Below are positions 20,835 to 31,346 of a DNA stretch of 64,000 bases, piece after piece. Below the pieces are notes generated by a model. It was not told where the DNA came from, searched no databases, and saw nothing but the letters and a program-made list of their open reading frames with translations. Position 1 is the first letter of the stretch. Each line of letters opens with the position of its first letter. The position numbers were made by a program, and so were the translations under genes. The DNA is taken from positions 3,410,001 through 3,474,000 of the forward strand of contig NC_010681.1 in the NCBI RefSeq assembly GCF_000020125.1, read 5' to 3'. Origin of the DNA: Paraburkholderia phytofirmans PsJN. Lineage in GTDB: Bacteria; Pseudomonadota; Gammaproteobacteria; Burkholderiales; Burkholderiaceae.

Positions 20835-22382
20835 ATGACAACGCAAACCATCCGCTTTTATCACCAGGGGGCCGTCCGTGAGGTCGCGGGCGTTCCTGCG
20901 TCGCGCACCGTGCTCCAGCACCTGCGCGAAGATCTGCATTGCACCGGCACGAAGGAAGGCTGCGCGGAGGGCGACTGCGGCGCCTGCACAGTCGTCGTCG
21001 GCGAACTTGACGCGCACGGCGGCCTCGCGCTGAAAGCGGTCAATGCCTGCATCCAGTTCCTGCCGACGCTAGATGGCAAGGCGCTCTTCACCGTCGAAGA
21101 CCTGCGCGCCGCCGACGGCGCCCTGCACCCCGTGCAACAGGCCATGGTCGACTGCCATGGTTCGCAATGCGGCTTCTGCACGCCCGGTTTCGTGATGTCG
21201 ATGTGGGCGCTGTATGAAAATCAGCCGGCCGCCGCCGGCCTGCCCACCCGCGATGAAATCAACGCCGCGCTCTCCGGCAATCTGTGTCGCTGCACCGGCT
21301 ACCGGCCGATCGTCGACGCTTCGCAGAAGATGTTCGACTATCCGCAATACCCGCGCGTGACGCTCGACCGCAAGGCCGTCGCGGATCAGTTGCGCGAACT
21401 GCAACGGCGCGACAGCTTCGAATACCGTGCGCCCGACACGCGTGGCGCCGCGTTCGGCTCACCCGCCTTTCACGCACCCGTCTCGCTCGACGCGTTCGCC
21501 AAGCTCCGCGCCGACCATCCGCAAGCGCGGCTGCTGGCCGGCAGCACCGATGTCGGCCTGTGGGTCACCAAGCAATTCCGCGATCTTGGCGACATTCTGT
21601 ATATCGGCAACGTCGCCGAATTGAAGACGATCGAGCGCGACGCGCAGACGCTGACAATCGGCGCCGCCGTCACGCTCGAAGATGCGTATGCGGCACTCGC
21701 CGTCGACTACCCCGAACTTGCCGAACTGTGGACGCGTTTTGCGTCGCTGCCGATCCGCAATGCCGGCACGCTCGGTGGCAACGTCGCGAACGGTTCGCCG
21801 ATCGGCGATTCGATGCCGGCGCTGCTCGCGCTCGGCGCCGAAGTCGTGCTGCGTCACGGTCCGAAAACGCGCTCGCTGCCGCTCGACGCGTTCTGCCTCG
21901 GCTACCAGAAGACCGCACTCGCGGCCGGCGAATTCGTCGCGGCGCTGCGCGTGCCGCGGCCGGCAGGCAACCTGCGCTTTCGCACCTACAAAGTGTCGAA
22001 GCGTTACGACCAGGACATCTCCGCCGTGTGCGCGGCGTTCGCGCTGCACCTCGGCGAACACGGGGTCATCGAGCAAGCGCGTATCGCGTTCGGCGGCATG
22101 GCGGCCACGCCGAAGCGGGCCGCGCAAACCGAAGCCGTCCTGAATGGCGCAAGCTGGGACGAAAGCACCGCGCGGCAAGCCATGAATGCGCTCGTCGCCG
22201 ATTACCAGCCGCTCACCGACATGCGCGCGTCGAGCGCGTATCGATTGAAGGTGGCGCGCAATCTGCTGTGGCGCTTTCACCTCGAAACGCGCGATGACGC
22301 GCCGCTCGCCCTCTTCGACGTGAACGCGTTCGCGTTCGAAGCCGGGGCGCCGGACGCCGCCGTTGCGAAGGAGCCGTCGTGA
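20835..22382 (+). CDS. xdhA: Xanthine dehydrogenase small subunit (2Fe-2S and FAD)
   Basis: 515 residues from MTTQTIRFYHQGAVREV; an in-frame ATG at 20751 would add 28 residues unlike the family. The first plant-type [2Fe-2S] cluster ligands are in GCAEGDCGACTV, the second cluster in GSQCGFCTPGF and NLCRCTGYRPI. Residues ~190-380 are the FAD domain (LLAGSTDVGLWVTKQFR, FASLPIRNAGTLGGNVANGSPIGD), and the C-terminus is the CO-dehydrogenase flavoprotein type domain. The protein passes electrons from the Mo site in XdhB to NAD. It overlaps xdhB by one base (TGATG). Confidence 0.95.
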   Translation: MTTQTIRFYHQGAVREVAGVPASRTVLQHLREDLHCTGTKEGCAEGDCGACTVVVGELDAHGGLALKAVNACIQFLPTLDGKALFTVEDLRAADGALHPVQQAMVDCHGSQCGFCTPGFVMSMWALYENQPAAAGLPTRDEINAALSGNLCRCTGYRPIVDASQKMFDYPQYPRVTLDRKAVADQLRELQRRDSFEYRAPDTRGAAFGSPAFHAPVSLDAFAKLRADHPQARLLAGSTDVGLWVTKQFRDLGDILYIGNVAELKTIERDAQTLTIGAAVTLEDAYAALAVDYPELAELWTRFASLPIRNAGTLGGNVANGSPIGDSMPALLALGAEVVLRHGPKTRSLPLDAFCLGYQKTALAAGEFVAALRVPRPAGNLRFRTYKVSKRYDQDISAVCAAFALHLGEHGVIEQARIAFGGMAATPKRAAQTEAVLNGASWDESTARQAMNALVADYQPLTDMRASSAYRLKVARNLLWRFHLETRDDAPLALFDVNAFAFEAGAPDAAVAKEPS

Positions 22383-24784
22383 TGAACCGGACCGATGCTT
22401 TCGTCGAACACGCTGGCCACGTCGCTCACGAGAGCGGCGCGGCGATCGGCGTCTCGCTGCCGCATGAATCGGCTGCGCTGCATGTGAGCGGCGAAGCCAC
22501 TTACACGGACGACGTGCCCGAGTTGCAAGGCACGCTGCATGCGGCGCTCGGCCTGTCGCGCCATGCCCATGCGCGGATCGTGTCGATGGATCTGGACGCG
22601 GTCAGGAAAGCACCGGGCGTAATCGCCGTGCTGACCGCCGAAGACATCCCCGGTGAAAACAATTGCGGTCCGGTACTGCACGACGATCCGATTCTCGCGG
22701 TCAATGAGGTGCTCTACCTCGGCCAGCCGGTGTTCGCCGTGATCGCCGAAAGCCACGAGCTCGCACGCCGCGCCGCCGCGCTGGCGAAAAGCGACGACGT
22801 GATCCGCTACGAACCGCTTGAAGCCATTCTCACACCCGCCGATGCCAAAGCCGCGAAGCAGTTCGTCCTGCCGCCGCTGCATCTGAAACGCGGCGAGCCG
22901 GATGCAAAAATTGCCACCGCGCCGAACCGGATCAGCGGCACGTTCGAAGTCGGCGGCCAGGAACAGTTCTATCTGGAAGGCCAGATCGCCTACGCCGTGC
23001 CGAAGGAAATGGACGGCATGCTCGTCTACAGTTCGACGCAGCACCCGAGCGAGATGCAACAAGTAGTCGCGCATATGCTCGACTGGCCGCAGCACAATGT
23101 ATTGTGCGAATGCCGGCGCATGGGCGGCGGCTTCGGTGGCAAGGAATCGCAATCGGCGGTGTTCGCCTGCGTGGCCGCACTCGCCGCGAAACTGCTGCGC
23201 CGTCCGGTCAAGCTGCGCGCCGACCGCGACGACGACTTCATGATCACCGGCAAGCGCCACGACGCGGTCTACGTGTACGAAGCAGGCTTCGACGACAGCG
23301 GGCGTATTCTCGGCGCGCGCGTCGAAATCGCGTTGCGTGCAGGCTATTCCGCGGATTTGTCCGGCGCTGTCGCCACACGTGCTGTCTGCCACTTCGACAA
23401 CGCGTACTACCTGTCCGATGTCGACATCGTCGCGCTGTGCTGTAAGACCAACACGCAATCGAACACCGCGTTCCGCGGCTTCGGCGGTCCGCAAGGCGCG
23501 CTCGTGATGGAAGTGATGCTAGACAGCATCGCGCGTCAGTTGAACTGCGATCCGCTCGAGGTGCGCCTCGCCAACTACTACGGCATCGGCGAGCGCGACA
23601 CGACGCCGTATGGACAGCGCGTCGAGGACAACATCATCGCGCCGCTGACCGACGAACTGCTCGCTACGAGCGGCTATCGCGCGCGCCGCGAAGCAATCGC
23701 CGCATTCAACGCAGGCAGTCCGGTGCTCAAGCGCGGCATCGCGTTTTCGCCGGTGAAGTTCGGCATCTCGTTCAACGTGCCGTTTCTGAATCAGGCCGGC
23801 GCGCTGGTGCACGTGTACAAAGACGGTTCCGTGCTCGTCAATCACGGCGGCACGGAAATGGGCCAGGGGCTCAATACCAAAGTCGCGCAAGTGGTCGCCA
23901 ACGAGTTCGGCTTGCCGCTTTCGCGCGTGCGGGTCACGGCAACCGATACTTCCAAGATCGCGAACACGTCGGCAACGGCCGCGTCCACCGGCAGCGATCT
24001 GAACGGCAAAGCGGCCGAAGCCGCGGCAAAGACCATTCGCGCGCGGCTCGCTGAACTCGTCGCCAAACAACTCGGCGGCACGGCGAACGACGTGCAATTT
24101 GCCAACGGCGAGGTATCGGTGAACGGCGGCGCGATGCCGTTCGAACAATTGGTCGGCGCCGCGTATCTGGCGCGCGTGCAGTTGTGGTCGGACGGTTTCT
24201 ACAGCACGCCGAAAGTGCATTGGGATGCGAAAACGCTGACCGGTCACCCGTTTTATTACTTCGCCTATGGCGCGGCGGTGTCGGAAGTCGTGATCGACAC
24301 GCTGACGGGCGAGTGGAAACTCGTGCGTGCGGACGTGCTGCACGACGCCGGTCAGTCGATCAACCCGGCCATCGACATCGGTCAGGTGGAAGGCGGCTTC
24401 ATTCAGGGCATGGGCTGGCTCACCACCGAGGAACTCTGGTGGAACCGCGATGGCCGTCTGATGACGCACGCGCCATCCACCTACAAGATTCCCGCGGTCA
24501 GCGACACGCCCGCCGCGTTCCACGTGCAGCTCTATCAGAACCGCAACGCCGAGCCGACCGTGTTCCGCTCGAAGGCTGTGGGTGAGCCGCCGTTGCTGTT
24601 GCCGTTCTCGGTGTTCCTCGCGATTCGCGACGCGATCGCGGCTGCGGTGCCAGATGCGCAAGAGGCGCCGCAGTTGCGCGCGCCGGCTACACCCGAAGCG
24701 ATTCTCGACGCACTGGACGCCTTGCAGCCGCAGCCCGCGCCGCAACCGGCAACGGCACCAGCGACGAACGACACGACCGCGTGA
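22382..24784 (+). CDS. xdhB: Xanthine dehydrogenase molybdopterin-binding subunit
   Basis: 800 residues from the ATG at 22382; a GTG at 22379 is equally placed behind AAGGAG (22368-22373). Residues include the Mo-cofactor motifs RMGGGFGGKESQ, FRGFGGPQGALVMEV and GGTEMGQGLNTK, and the active-site glutamate region VGEPPLLLPFSVFLAIRDA near the end, as in Rhodobacter XdhB. It hydroxylates hypoxanthine to xanthine and xanthine to urate. The Pro/Ala-rich tail is variable. It is in one operon with xdhA and, after 96 bp, xdhC. Confidence 0.95.
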   Translation: MNRTDAFVEHAGHVAHESGAAIGVSLPHESAALHVSGEATYTDDVPELQGTLHAALGLSRHAHARIVSMDLDAVRKAPGVIAVLTAEDIPGENNCGPVLHDDPILAVNEVLYLGQPVFAVIAESHELARRAAALAKSDDVIRYEPLEAILTPADAKAAKQFVLPPLHLKRGEPDAKIATAPNRISGTFEVGGQEQFYLEGQIAYAVPKEMDGMLVYSSTQHPSEMQQVVAHMLDWPQHNVLCECRRMGGGFGGKESQSAVFACVAALAAKLLRRPVKLRADRDDDFMITGKRHDAVYVYEAGFDDSGRILGARVEIALRAGYSADLSGAVATRAVCHFDNAYYLSDVDIVALCCKTNTQSNTAFRGFGGPQGALVMEVMLDSIARQLNCDPLEVRLANYYGIGERDTTPYGQRVEDNIIAPLTDELLATSGYRARREAIAAFNAGSPVLKRGIAFSPVKFGISFNVPFLNQAGALVHVYKDGSVLVNHGGTEMGQGLNTKVAQVVANEFGLPLSRVRVTATDTSKIANTSATAASTGSDLNGKAAEAAAKTIRARLAELVAKQLGGTANDVQFANGEVSVNGGAMPFEQLVGAAYLARVQLWSDGFYSTPKVHWDAKTLTGHPFYYFAYGAAVSEVVIDTLTGEWKLVRADVLHDAGQSINPAIDIGQVEGGFIQGMGWLTTEELWWNRDGRLMTHAPSTYKIPAVSDTPAAFHVQLYQNRNAEPTVFRSKAVGEPPLLLPFSVFLAIRDAIAAAVPDAQEAPQLRAPATPEAILDALDALQPQPAPQPATAPATNDTTA

Positions 24785-24880
24785 AAAGAAAACCCCGCGG
24801 CCTGACGCGACACGAACGCGCCAGACCACACTCAACCGGCCGCACGGACACCCCGCGCGGCCACGTATGGAGAACGCCGG

Positions 24881-25897
24881 ATGCAAGCCTGGCTACCTGA
24901 CCTGCAACAACTGCTCGCGCACGGCGACGCCGCCGTGCTGGTGACGGTCGCGCGCGTCGAAGGTTCGGCGCCCCGCGAAGCCGGCACCAAGATGATCGTC
25001 ACGCGCGATTCGGCGAAGCACACCATCGGCGGCGGACACCTCGAATGGAAAGCCATCGAGACCGCGCGCCAGGTGCTGCGCGACGGCATGCGCTCGCCGC
25101 ATATGCGTCGTCTGGAGCGTTTCGCGCTCGGCCCGAGTCTCGGTCAATGCTGCGGCGGCGCGGTGATTCTCGCTTTCGAGCGGCTCGATGTGGGCGACCT
25201 CGGCTGGATCACGACGCTGGCGAAACGCGTGGCCGCCGGCCAGTCGACAGTGCGTAGCGTATCATTCGGCCCCGCACCGGATGCGGTGATGCTGTCCGAC
25301 CCCGAGCCGGGCGTCGACGCCGCTGACTGCCTGCTGTGGGACGGCGCCGGTTTCGACGACAGCGGCGCGCTGCTGACCGAAACCATCGCGCCAGGCGACT
25401 TCTCGGTCGTGCTGTTCGGCGCCGGTCACGTGGGCGCCGCGCTGGTTCGCGTGCTGGCCACGCTGCCGTGCGCGGTTCGCTGGGTCGACGAACGCGACGC
25501 GCAATTTCCGCCCGCGGAAACGCTGCACGCGCCAAACGTGAAGATCGATCCGAACGACGCGCCCGACGAAGCCATCGACCAGGCCGCGCCGAATACGTAC
25601 TTCATCGTGATGACGCACAACCATGCGCTCGATCTTGAGCTGGCCGAGCGCATTCTGCGGCGTGGCGACTTCGCGTTCTTCGGCATGATCGGCTCGCATA
25701 GCAAGCGCAAGCAGTTCGAACATCGGCTGGCCGCGCGCGGTCTCGATCCGTCGCTGATCGCGCGGATGAAGTGCCCGCTCGGCGTGGACGGCATTGTCGA
25801 CAAGTCGCCGGAGATCATCGCGATCTCGGCGGCGGCGCAGGTGCTTCAGGCCGTCGAAGCGAACGCGGGCGTGCATCACGCCACGCAGACGGTTTGA
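24881..25897 (+). CDS. xdhC: Xanthine dehydrogenase accessory protein XdhC
   Basis: 338 residues with GGAG 8 bases before the ATG. The N-terminal part has VARVEGSAPREAGTKMIV and the conserved GPSLGQCCGG loop; the C-terminal half is a Rossmann-like XdhC domain (VVLFGAGHVGAALVRVL, FFGMIGSHSKRKQFEHRL, CPLGVDGI). In Rhodobacter XdhC binds Mo-cofactor, helps its sulfuration and inserts it into XdhB. The position directly after xdhB agrees. Confidence 0.94.
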   Translation: MQAWLPDLQQLLAHGDAAVLVTVARVEGSAPREAGTKMIVTRDSAKHTIGGGHLEWKAIETARQVLRDGMRSPHMRRLERFALGPSLGQCCGGAVILAFERLDVGDLGWITTLAKRVAAGQSTVRSVSFGPAPDAVMLSDPEPGVDAADCLLWDGAGFDDSGALLTETIAPGDFSVVLFGAGHVGAALVRVLATLPCAVRWVDERDAQFPPAETLHAPNVKIDPNDAPDEAIDQAAPNTYFIVMTHNHALDLELAERILRRGDFAFFGMIGSHSKRKQFEHRLAARGLDPSLIARMKCPLGVDGIVDKSPEIIAISAAAQVLQAVEANAGVHHATQTV

Positions 25898-25973
25898 TGC
25901 GCGGCATGTCGTCGATACGACGCTTACGCATGCGGCGCACGATGACTCCAAAAGCGATTCAACAAACTTCTGA

Positions 25974-27032
<1,059 letters not shown>

Positions 27033-27137
27033 CGGGCCGATATATCGCAGCCGGCGGCGGCATGGGTTCGACTGAGAGCCAATGAACGAACCGTCGTCCG
27101 GACTGTGCAGCTTCCCACAATCGGAGACGGTTTTTCC

Positions 27138-28511
27138 ATGACTCAATCTGCCAACCCGGCCAAAGCAGCCAAATCGGCCCAAGCGGCATTCCGCGCGCAA
27201 CTGCTGACCTTCAACGGCGATCCGGCGCAATCGTCCAGCGCGGCGGTCTTCAACGAGGACGGCCTGCTGATCGTCGAAGACGGCCATGTCGTCGCGGCCG
27301 GAGCATATGCCGCGCTCGCGCCGCAACTCGCGCCCGGTACGCAAGTGCAGGAAATGCGCGACAAGCTGATCGTGCCGGGTTTCATCGACACGCACATTCA
27401 CTATCCGCAGACGGACATGATCGCGTCGCCAGCGCCGGGTTTGTTGCCGTGGCTCGAAACGTACACATTCCCGACCGAGCGCCGCTTCACGGATCCGGCC
27501 TACGCGCGCGACACGGCAAGCTTTTTCGTCGACGAACTGCTGGCCTGCGGCACGACGACCGCGCTCGTGTATTGCACGGTTCATAAGGAATCGGCCGACG
27601 CGCTCTTCACCGAAAGCGAAGCGCGCAATCTGCGCATGGTGGCCGGCAAGGTGCTGATGGACCGCAACTGCCCCGAGTTCCTGCGCGACACCGCGCAATC
27701 GGGCTACGACGACAGCGCCGAGCTGATCGGCCGCTGGCACAATCGCGGCCGCCAGATGTATGCCCTCACGCCGCGTTTTGCGCCGACCTCGACCGAAGCG
27801 CAACTCGAAGCGTGCGGCGTGCTGGCGGGCAAGCATCCGGACATCTTCATTCAGAGCCACGTCGCGGAAAATCACGACGAGGTGAAGTGGGTCGCCGATC
27901 TGTTCCCCGGCCACCGCAGCTATCTGGACATTTACGATCACTACGGTCTGCTGCGTCGTCGCGCCGTGTACGGCCATTGCATTCACCTCGACGCGGAAGA
28001 CCGCAAACGCATGGCGCAAACCGGCACGGTCGCCTCGCATTGCCCGACCTCGAACCTGTTTCTGGGCAGCGGCCTGTTCGACTTCGACAAGGCCGATGAA
28101 GCCGGCATGCCGATCGCACTGGCGACGGACGTCGGCGGCGGGACCTCGTTCTCGATGCTGCAGACCATGAATGAGGCGCACAAGGTCGCGCGTCTGGGCG
28201 GCCATCATCTGACGGCAACGCGCATGTTCTATCTGGCGACCGCCGGCGCGGCCGAAGCGCTCGATCTCGCGGACAAGGTCGGCACGCTGAAGCCGAAGTC
28301 GGAAGCGGACTTCGTCGTGCTCGATCCGCGCGCGACGCCGCTGCTCGCACGCCGCACCGCGCGCACTGAAACATTGGAAGAGTTGCTGTTCGCATTCGCG
28401 CTGCTCGGCGACGATCGCGCGATCTATGAGACTTATGCGGCAGGCAAGCGCGTGCATCGTCGCGATGATGTGCGGCAGAGTGCGTCGAGCGCGGCGAGGA
28501 TCGCTGCTTGA
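27138..28511 (+). CDS. guaD: Guanine deaminase
   Basis: 457 residues from MTQSANPAKAAK, with GGAGA 10 bases upstream; the start at 27105 is rejected. This is a metal-dependent amidohydrolase barrel: PGFIDTHIHYPQTDM holds the HxH ligands, QSHVAENHDEVKW the next His, YGHCIHLD the third, and ATDVGGGTSFSML the Asp ligand. The PQTDMI and HVAEN motifs are those of GuaD (guanine to xanthine). It closes the purine set with XdhABC and the adenine deaminase, and a bidirectional terminator follows. Confidence 0.95.
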   Translation: MTQSANPAKAAKSAQAAFRAQLLTFNGDPAQSSSAAVFNEDGLLIVEDGHVVAAGAYAALAPQLAPGTQVQEMRDKLIVPGFIDTHIHYPQTDMIASPAPGLLPWLETYTFPTERRFTDPAYARDTASFFVDELLACGTTTALVYCTVHKESADALFTESEARNLRMVAGKVLMDRNCPEFLRDTAQSGYDDSAELIGRWHNRGRQMYALTPRFAPTSTEAQLEACGVLAGKHPDIFIQSHVAENHDEVKWVADLFPGHRSYLDIYDHYGLLRRRAVYGHCIHLDAEDRKRMAQTGTVASHCPTSNLFLGSGLFDFDKADEAGMPIALATDVGGGTSFSMLQTMNEAHKVARLGGHHLTATRMFYLATAGAAEALDLADKVGTLKPKSEADFVVLDPRATPLLARRTARTETLEELLFAFALLGDDRAIYETYAAGKRVHRRDDVRQSASSAARIAA

Positions 28512-28536
28512 GTTGGTGAGTTACGCAACTGAATAG

Positions 28537-28568
28537 AAAACGGCGCTTCGATCCCGAAGCGCCGTTTT
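28537..28568. terminator. Bidirectional Rho-independent terminator
   Basis: A 14 bp stem (AAAACGGCGCTTCG / CGAAGCGCCGTTTT) with loop ATCC. It ends guaD on plus and the halogenase-like gene on minus. Confidence 0.92.
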
Positions 28569-28594
28569 CTTTTAATGCCCACCGCAAGACCAAC

Positions 28595-29839
28595 TCACCG
28601 CTGCATGCACACCTCATGCAACGCATTCAACCGACGCACCGGATCGGCCACATACGGATTCGTCTCGTCCCACGCATAACCCGCCAGCACCGCGCTGATC
28701 ATGCGGCGAATCGACGGCGTCTGCTCCGGATAAAAAATGATGTCCTGCAACGCACCCGAATACCAGCGCTCGACAAAAGCGCGGAACGTATCGATCCCCT
28801 TGCGCAACGGCACGTCGTAAGCGGCCGACCAGTCGACCTGCTCGCCGTCCAGGTGCCGGTTCAACGTCTGCACCGCAAGATGCGCCGAGCGCAGCGCGAT
28901 CGTCACACCGGACGAAAACACCGGGTCGAGAAACTCGCCCGCATTGCCGAGCAGCGCGTAACCCGGCCCATGCAAACGCTCCACGTTCGCCGCATAGCCG
29001 CCGATGTGGCGCACCGGCATCAGGAACGGCGCGTTGCCGATCAGGCGGTTCAGTGTCGGTTCCTGCTGGATCAGCGCGCGCAGCTTTGCGTCGCGCTCCG
29101 CGTCGGGCACGTCGAGGAAACTCGCCTCGGCGACACACCCCACCGACGAACGGCCACCCGCCAGCGGAATCATCCAGAACCACACGTCGCGATGTTCCGG
29201 ATGCGTCGCCACGCAAATCTTGTTGCGGTCCGTCATGCCCGCCGGAATGCCGTCCTGCACGTGCGTGAAGATCGCGGCGCGCGTCGGCATGCGCGTCGGC
29301 GCTTCGAGGTTCAGCAAGCGCGGCAGCACGCGGCCGAAGCCGCTTGCGTCGAACACGAAACGCGCTTCGATCTGATAAGCGTGATCCGCTTCGTCGATCA
29401 CATCGACCAAAGGCGTGGCGCCCGTGTGAACCGCGCGCACCGTATGGCCGAAGCGCACATCGGCGCCCTGCTCCGCGGCGCAGCGAATCAATATGTCGTC
29501 GAATACCGCGCGTTCGACCTGATACGTGGTGCCCCAACCGGGCGAATGCTTGTCGCGAAAGTCGAACGCCGACGACTGGTCGCGATACACGAAATGCGCA
29601 CCGTTCTTGTACTGAAAGCCCGCTTCGACCACGGCCCGCAGCATGCCAGCCTCTTCGAGGTAAGCCATGCTTTGCGGCAACAGACTCTCGCCGATGGAAA
29701 AGCGCGGAAAGTGCTGGCGTTCGAGCACCAGCACGGAGCGCCCGGCTTTGCGCAACAACGCTGCCGCAACCGCGCCTGCCGGTCCGGCACCGATGATCAC
29801 GACATCGACGGTCGTGCGCTTTGACGAATGTGTACTCAA
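28595..29839 (-). CDS. Flavin-dependent halogenase-like oxidoreductase of the aryl-polyene locus
   Basis: 414 residues. The FAD-binding GAGPAGAVAAALLRKAG lies at residues 17-33. Two signatures of flavin-dependent halogenases are present: W-F-W-M-I-P (WxWxIP) near residue 220 and a lysine at residue 78 in AGFQYKNGAHF, the place of the catalytic lysine of phenolic halogenases. GNAGEFLDPVFSSGVTIAL is the FAD-contact motif near residue 300. Non-halogenating relatives also keep parts of this pattern. Xanthomonadins, which are aryl polyenes, are brominated, so halogenation of the aryl head is a fair guess. It is divergent from the methyltransferase (136 bp between starts). Confidence 0.78.
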   Translation of the reverse strand: MSTHSSKRTTVDVVIIGAGPAGAVAAALLRKAGRSVLVLERQHFPRFSIGESLLPQSMAYLEEAGMLRAVVEAGFQYKNGAHFVYRDQSSAFDFRDKHSPGWGTTYQVERAVFDDILIRCAAEQGADVRFGHTVRAVHTGATPLVDVIDEADHAYQIEARFVFDASGFGRVLPRLLNLEAPTRMPTRAAIFTHVQDGIPAGMTDRNKICVATHPEHRDVWFWMIPLAGGRSSVGCVAEASFLDVPDAERDAKLRALIQQEPTLNRLIGNAPFLMPVRHIGGYAANVERLHGPGYALLGNAGEFLDPVFSSGVTIALRSAHLAVQTLNRHLDGEQVDWSAAYDVPLRKGIDTFRAFVERWYSGALQDIIFYPEQTPSIRRMISAVLAGYAWDETNPYVADPVRRLNALHEVCMQR

Positions 29840-29975
29840 ATTTGCCTCAATCGTTTGGCTTGCCCGGAGCAGCGTTTCGCTGCATCCTTACGTCTCGTTA
29901 CAACTTCGCTTCAATGCCCCGAAGAATGTCTTCGGGGCGGGCACAACAAGAACGCTATTTCGCCGGGAGCCCAGC

Positions 29976-30710
29976 GTGTCGCCATCCGAAACATCCAGTG
30001 TGCCTTTCGTGCCGGAAACGGCGTTCGGGATCTGGTTCCTGCGTACCTATACTTGGGAACATCATGTGCTGCGGGTCGCGATCAACGACCTCAAACGCCT
30101 GATCGACACGCCCTTGCCCGAGGCGCCGGTGATCGTCGACGTCGGCTGCGGCCAAGGCATTTCATTCCGCTTGCTCGCCGATGCGTTCAAGCCGCGCCGC
30201 CTTGTCGGCATCGACTTCCATGAACCGTCGTTGACGCTCGCCGCTCAGGCGGCAAACGCCTGCCGCGACAAGCTGGCGGATATCGAACTGCTGCACGGCG
30301 ACTGCGCGAAACTGCCGCTGCCCGACGCGAGCGCCGATATCGTGTTCTGCCATCAAACTTTTCACCACCTCGTCGAGCAGGACCACGCGCTCGCCGAGTT
30401 CCATCGCGTGCTCAAACCGGGCGGCGTGCTGCTCTTCGCCGAATCCACCGATGCGTACATCAAATCGTGGGTAATCCGGCTCCTGTTCCGTCATCCGATG
30501 CACGTGCAAAAGAGCGCCGGCGGCTACCTCGACATGATTCGCCGCGGCGGCTTTAACTTCAGCGAGCGCAACGTGTCGCTGCCCTACCTCTGGTGGAGCC
30601 GCGCGAAAGACTTCGGTCTGCTCGAACGGCTCGGCCTGTCTCATCCGCAACCCGGCAAGCGTCGCGAAACGCTGGTCAATGTCGCGGCGGTCAAGCCGGT
30701 TAATCCGTAG
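29976..30710 (+). CDS. Class I SAM-dependent methyltransferase of the aryl-polyene locus
   Basis: 244 residues from a GTG at 29976, which has GGGAG 6 bases upstream. The longer ATG-started frame reads back through the halogenase gene on the other strand and is rejected. The SAM-binding motif I is VIVDVGCGQGISFRLLAD, followed by the acidic residue in LVGIDFHEPS and motif LHGDCAKLPLPDASADIVFCHQTFHHL; the Methyltransf_11 pattern is clear. Aryl polyenes and xanthomonadins often carry O-methyl groups on the aryl head, and methyltransferases are standard members of these loci. It ends convergent to the small protein gene at 30843. Confidence 0.85.
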   Translation: MSPSETSSVPFVPETAFGIWFLRTYTWEHHVLRVAINDLKRLIDTPLPEAPVIVDVGCGQGISFRLLADAFKPRRLVGIDFHEPSLTLAAQAANACRDKLADIELLHGDCAKLPLPDASADIVFCHQTFHHLVEQDHALAEFHRVLKPGGVLLFAESTDAYIKSWVIRLLFRHPMHVQKSAGGYLDMIRRGGFNFSERNVSLPYLWWSRAKDFGLLERLGLSHPQPGKRRETLVNVAAVKPVNP

Positions 30711-30756
30711 CAAGGCGCGCGGCAAAATACGCAGCAAGGCACGCGCCTGATGCGAT

Positions 30757-30792
30757 AAAACAGCGCGAGGCGGCATACACCGCCTTCGCGCT
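30757..30792 (-). terminator. Rho-independent terminator at the 3' end of the aryl-polyene transcript
   Basis: On minus, AGCGCGA(A)GGCGG pairs with CCGCCTCGCGCT (12 bp, one bulge) and is followed by GTTTT. It lies 50 bp downstream of the small-protein gene ending at 30843. Confidence 0.7.
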
Positions 30793-30842
30793 TGCCTTGC
30801 TCGCATGCGCGTCACTCCGCGCCGGCTCGCGCGGACCCACGC

Positions 30843-31286
30843 TTACTTGCGCAACGTCACAACTTCACCCGTCAACGCGACGCCGGCAACCACGGCGCCC
30901 GCGCCGCACGTGTACTCGGTGGCGCTCTCACGCAACTCGTTCTTGTAGTTGCTCTTGATGTTGATCACCGCGTTGCCGCCTTCCTTGCGCGCGCGTTCCT
31001 GCAACTCGATCACCGCCGAGAGGAAAACGTGCTGGCAGGCTTGCAGATCGCTCTTGCCGAACGCGTTGGTCTTCTTGTTGGTGGCGAATTCACCCATCGT
31101 CTTCACGACTGCCGGGTGGCGCTGACCCGCGAAATACAACCCGATGTCTTCGCTCACTTTGCCCGGTTCGCTTTGCAAGGCCTGCTCGACCGGAAAGTAG
31201 CTGACCGTATCGCGAGCGAAGGCCGGCGCAGCGCTCAGCGTGGCAAACGAAGCAAACAATGCGGCAAACAGCAGATGACGTTTCAT
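30843..31286 (-). CDS. Small secreted protein with conserved cysteine pair
   Basis: 147 residues from MKRHLLFAALFASFATLSAAPAFA; AAGGAG lies just upstream, which decides this start. A Sec signal peptide ends at AFA. The mature protein has YFAGQRHPAV, one Cys in LQACQHVF, the NAVINIKSNY motif and a second Cys in ATEYTCGAGA. It is a clear paralogue of the next gene, with the same order of motifs. I recall relatives labelled 'excinuclease ATPase subunit', but there is no ATPase motif and it is exported, so that name is wrong. The function is unknown; the layout recalls disulfide-stabilised envelope sensors such as RcsF only loosely. Confidence 0.72.
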   Translation of the reverse strand: MKRHLLFAALFASFATLSAAPAFARDTVSYFPVEQALQSEPGKVSEDIGLYFAGQRHPAVVKTMGEFATNKKTNAFGKSDLQACQHVFLSAVIELQERARKEGGNAVINIKSNYKNELRESATEYTCGAGAVVAGVALTGEVVTLRK

Positions 31287-31346
31287 TGAGACTCCTTGGT
31301 GGTTGTTGTTGCTCTGTGAGTTCTTTTTCAATCAGCCTGGTTCGGC

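Noticed and set aside
29667..29975. N-terminal extension of the methyltransferase
   Set aside because: It reads into the opposite-strand halogenase gene; the GTG at 29976 has a good ribosome binding site.
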